Assembly (NCBI GenBank): GCA_016650435.1
Contig: JAENVT010000035.1
Span: 1 to 7,175, forward strand
Length of the DNA stretch: 7,175 nt
Origin: Ilumatobacteraceae bacterium
GTDB lineage: Bacteria; Actinomycetota; Acidimicrobiia; Acidimicrobiales; Ilumatobacteraceae
Direction of reading: 5' to 3'
A program made the position numbers and the translations under genes. Below are positions 6,055 through 7,175 of the stretch, in pieces. Numbering within the stretch: the stretch's first letter is position 1; each line of letters begins with the position of its first letter. Under the pieces are notes generated by a model. The model worked only from the letters and a program-made list of their open reading frames with translations. It made no database searches and had not been told where the DNA came from.

Positions 6055-7175
6055 GACTTCGCTCGCGCGTTGGTCGGGTCATAGTAGGGCTGCAACGAGA
6101 CGTCGGCGCTGACGCGTTCGCCGCCGACTTCCAACTCGTACGTACCGCCCGTCACGAAGTCGGCAGAGACGCCCGACGGGTTGCGGATGTAGCCGTACCC
6201 GATCGAGCGACCGATGGTGTAGCCGTAGCCACCGCTGGTCAGCCAACCCACACGCTCGCTATCGCGATAGATGGTTTCGCGCCCGAGCAACACCACGGAA
6301 GGATCACACGTGAAGCCGGCCAACATCTTGCGTACGCCATCGCTGCGCTGTGCGGCAACTGCGGCGCGGCCACGGAAGTCGATGCCGCTGCGCAGCTTCA
6401 CCGCCCAGCCGAGCCCGGCCTCGATCGGCGAATGGTCGGGTCCGATGTCGCTGCCCCACGCCCGGTATCCCTTCTCCAGCCGGCAGCTCTCGATTGCTCG
6501 GTAACCGGCGTTCATCACACCGTGACCCCCACCGGCCGCCATCAACGCGTCATAGACGGTGGTTGCATACTCGACCGGCAGGTGCAGCTCCCATCCGAGC
6601 TCTCCGACATACGTGACACGCAGTGCCCGCACCGGGCAGCCGGCGATGCCGATGATCTGCTGCGTGCCGAAGGGAAACGACTCGTTCGACAGTTCGGCGC
6701 GGGTGACGGCGGCGAGGATGTCGCGCGATCGCGGTCCCATCAGCGACAGCACAGCGATGGCCGACGTGATGTCGAAGAGTTGCGCGTTGGCGCCGGCCGG
6801 AATCGAACGCTGAATCCAGTCGAAGTCATGAGTGGCGAAGCCCGTGCCCGTGACGATGTAAAACTCGTCGGTAGCGACGCGGCACACGGTCAAATCGCAT
6901 TGGATGCCACCGGAGTCGTCGAGCATCTGCGTGTACGTCAGCGACCCCACCGGCTTGTCGACGTTGTTCGAGCAGATCCAGTTCAACGCGGCCAGTGCGT
7001 CGGGACCCTTCAACGCGAACTTGGCGAACGACGTCTGATCGATCAACACCGCCGCCTCGCGAGCGGCGCGATGTTCGCGACCGACAGCATCGAACCAGTT
7101 CTGGCGTTCGTAGCTGTAGATGTCGTGTGGCGACTCGCCGTGCTGTGCGGACGCGAACCAGTTCGGCCGCTCCCA
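6051..7175 (-). CDS. Second dimethylglycine/sarcosine dehydrogenase-type enzyme, C-terminal GcvT half (N-terminus beyond right edge)
   Basis: The frame is open from the window edge to TGA at 6051-6053, giving 374 visible residues. They begin WERPNWFA, which aligns with residue 447 of the downstream dehydrogenase, so the FAD half must lie outside the window and no start is claimed here. Visible are the GcvT folate-binding fold with GSLTYTQ and SGGIQCDL (aspartate at visible residue 94, matching D537 of the paralogue), TYVGELGWELHLP, NAGYRAIESCRLEKGYRAWGSDI, and a GcvT C-terminal barrel ending YDPTNARAKS. By eye roughly half of the positions match the neighbour, so the two genes are paralogues rather than a recent copy. 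The stop TGA and the next ATG share ATGA (6054-6051). The two probably act in the same pathway, for instance successive N-demethylations, but their substrates cannot be told from sequence alone. Confidence 0.9.
   Translation of the reverse strand, partial: WERPNWFASAQHGESPHDIYSYERQNWFDAVGREHRAAREAAVLIDQTSFAKFALKGPDALAALNWICSNNVDKPVGSLTYTQMLDDSGGIQCDLTVCRVATDEFYIVTGTGFATHDFDWIQRSIPAGANAQLFDITSAIAVLSLMGPRSRDILAAVTRAELSNESFPFGTQQIIGIAGCPVRALRVTYVGELGWELHLPVEYATTVYDALMAAGGGHGVMNAGYRAIESCRLEKGYRAWGSDIGPDHSPIEAGLGWAVKLRSGIDFRGRAAVAAQRSDGVRKMLAGFTCDPSVVLLGRETIYRDSERVGWLTSGGYGYTIGRSIGYGYIRNPSGVSADFVTGGTYELEVGGERVSADVSLQPYYDPTNARAKS

Noticed and set aside
6051..7049. Start of the second dehydrogenase at GTG 7049
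   Set aside because: The frame continues without a stop to the window edge with homologous residues (WERPNWFA onward), so 7049 is internal to a truncated gene.

Overview
The window is about 7.2 kb of GC-rich bacterial chromosome, densely coded on both strands. GC richness, GTG starts, multidomain dimethylglycine-dehydrogenase-type oxidoreductases and a lone type IV prepilin beside metabolic genes fit a free-living actinobacterium, perhaps of the Acidimicrobiia (Ilumatobacter-like). That placement is an inference from style and gene content; no rRNA or other marker is present. I see no tRNA, rRNA, CRISPR array, insertion sequence or phage gene.

Layout, left to right. (1) Positions 1-629, minus strand: the N-terminal part of a saccharopine-dehydrogenase-family NAD(P) oxidoreductase, cut by the left edge. 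(2) 677-1957, plus strand: a YcaD-like major facilitator transporter, diverging from (1) across a very short spacer. (3) 1954-2865, minus strand: a choline/ethanolamine-kinase-like (LicA/APH fold) phosphotransferase whose stop codon overlaps the transporter's tail to tail. An imperfect hairpin lies directly before its start. (4) 2937-3302, minus strand: a short type IV prepilin-like protein. (5) 3303-3618: a 316-bp gap without a convincing gene, holding the probable pilin promoter, an inverted repeat and several small palindromes. (6) 3619-6054, minus strand: a complete 811-residue dimethylglycine/sarcosine dehydrogenase-type flavoprotein with an FAD oxidoreductase half and a folate-binding GcvT half. 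(7) 6051-7175, minus strand: the GcvT half of a second, paralogous enzyme of the same type, cut by the right edge. Its stop overlaps the start of (6) by 4 nt.

How they may work together: (7) and (6) are clearly one transcription unit of two paralogous oxidative N-demethylases that would pass one-carbon units to tetrahydrofolate. The nearby choline-kinase-like enzyme, transporter and saccharopine-dehydrogenase-like enzyme are compatible with a locus for uptake and breakdown of N-methylated amines or amino acids. However, they lie in different transcription units and the pilin gene sits between them, so the functional link is only a hypothesis. The pilin has its own strong Shine-Dalgarno site and looks independently expressed. 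Nothing in the window is clearly a new type of system. The more unusual points are the translationally coupled paralogous demethylases, the hairpin at the kinase start and the inverted repeat upstream of the orphan pilin.
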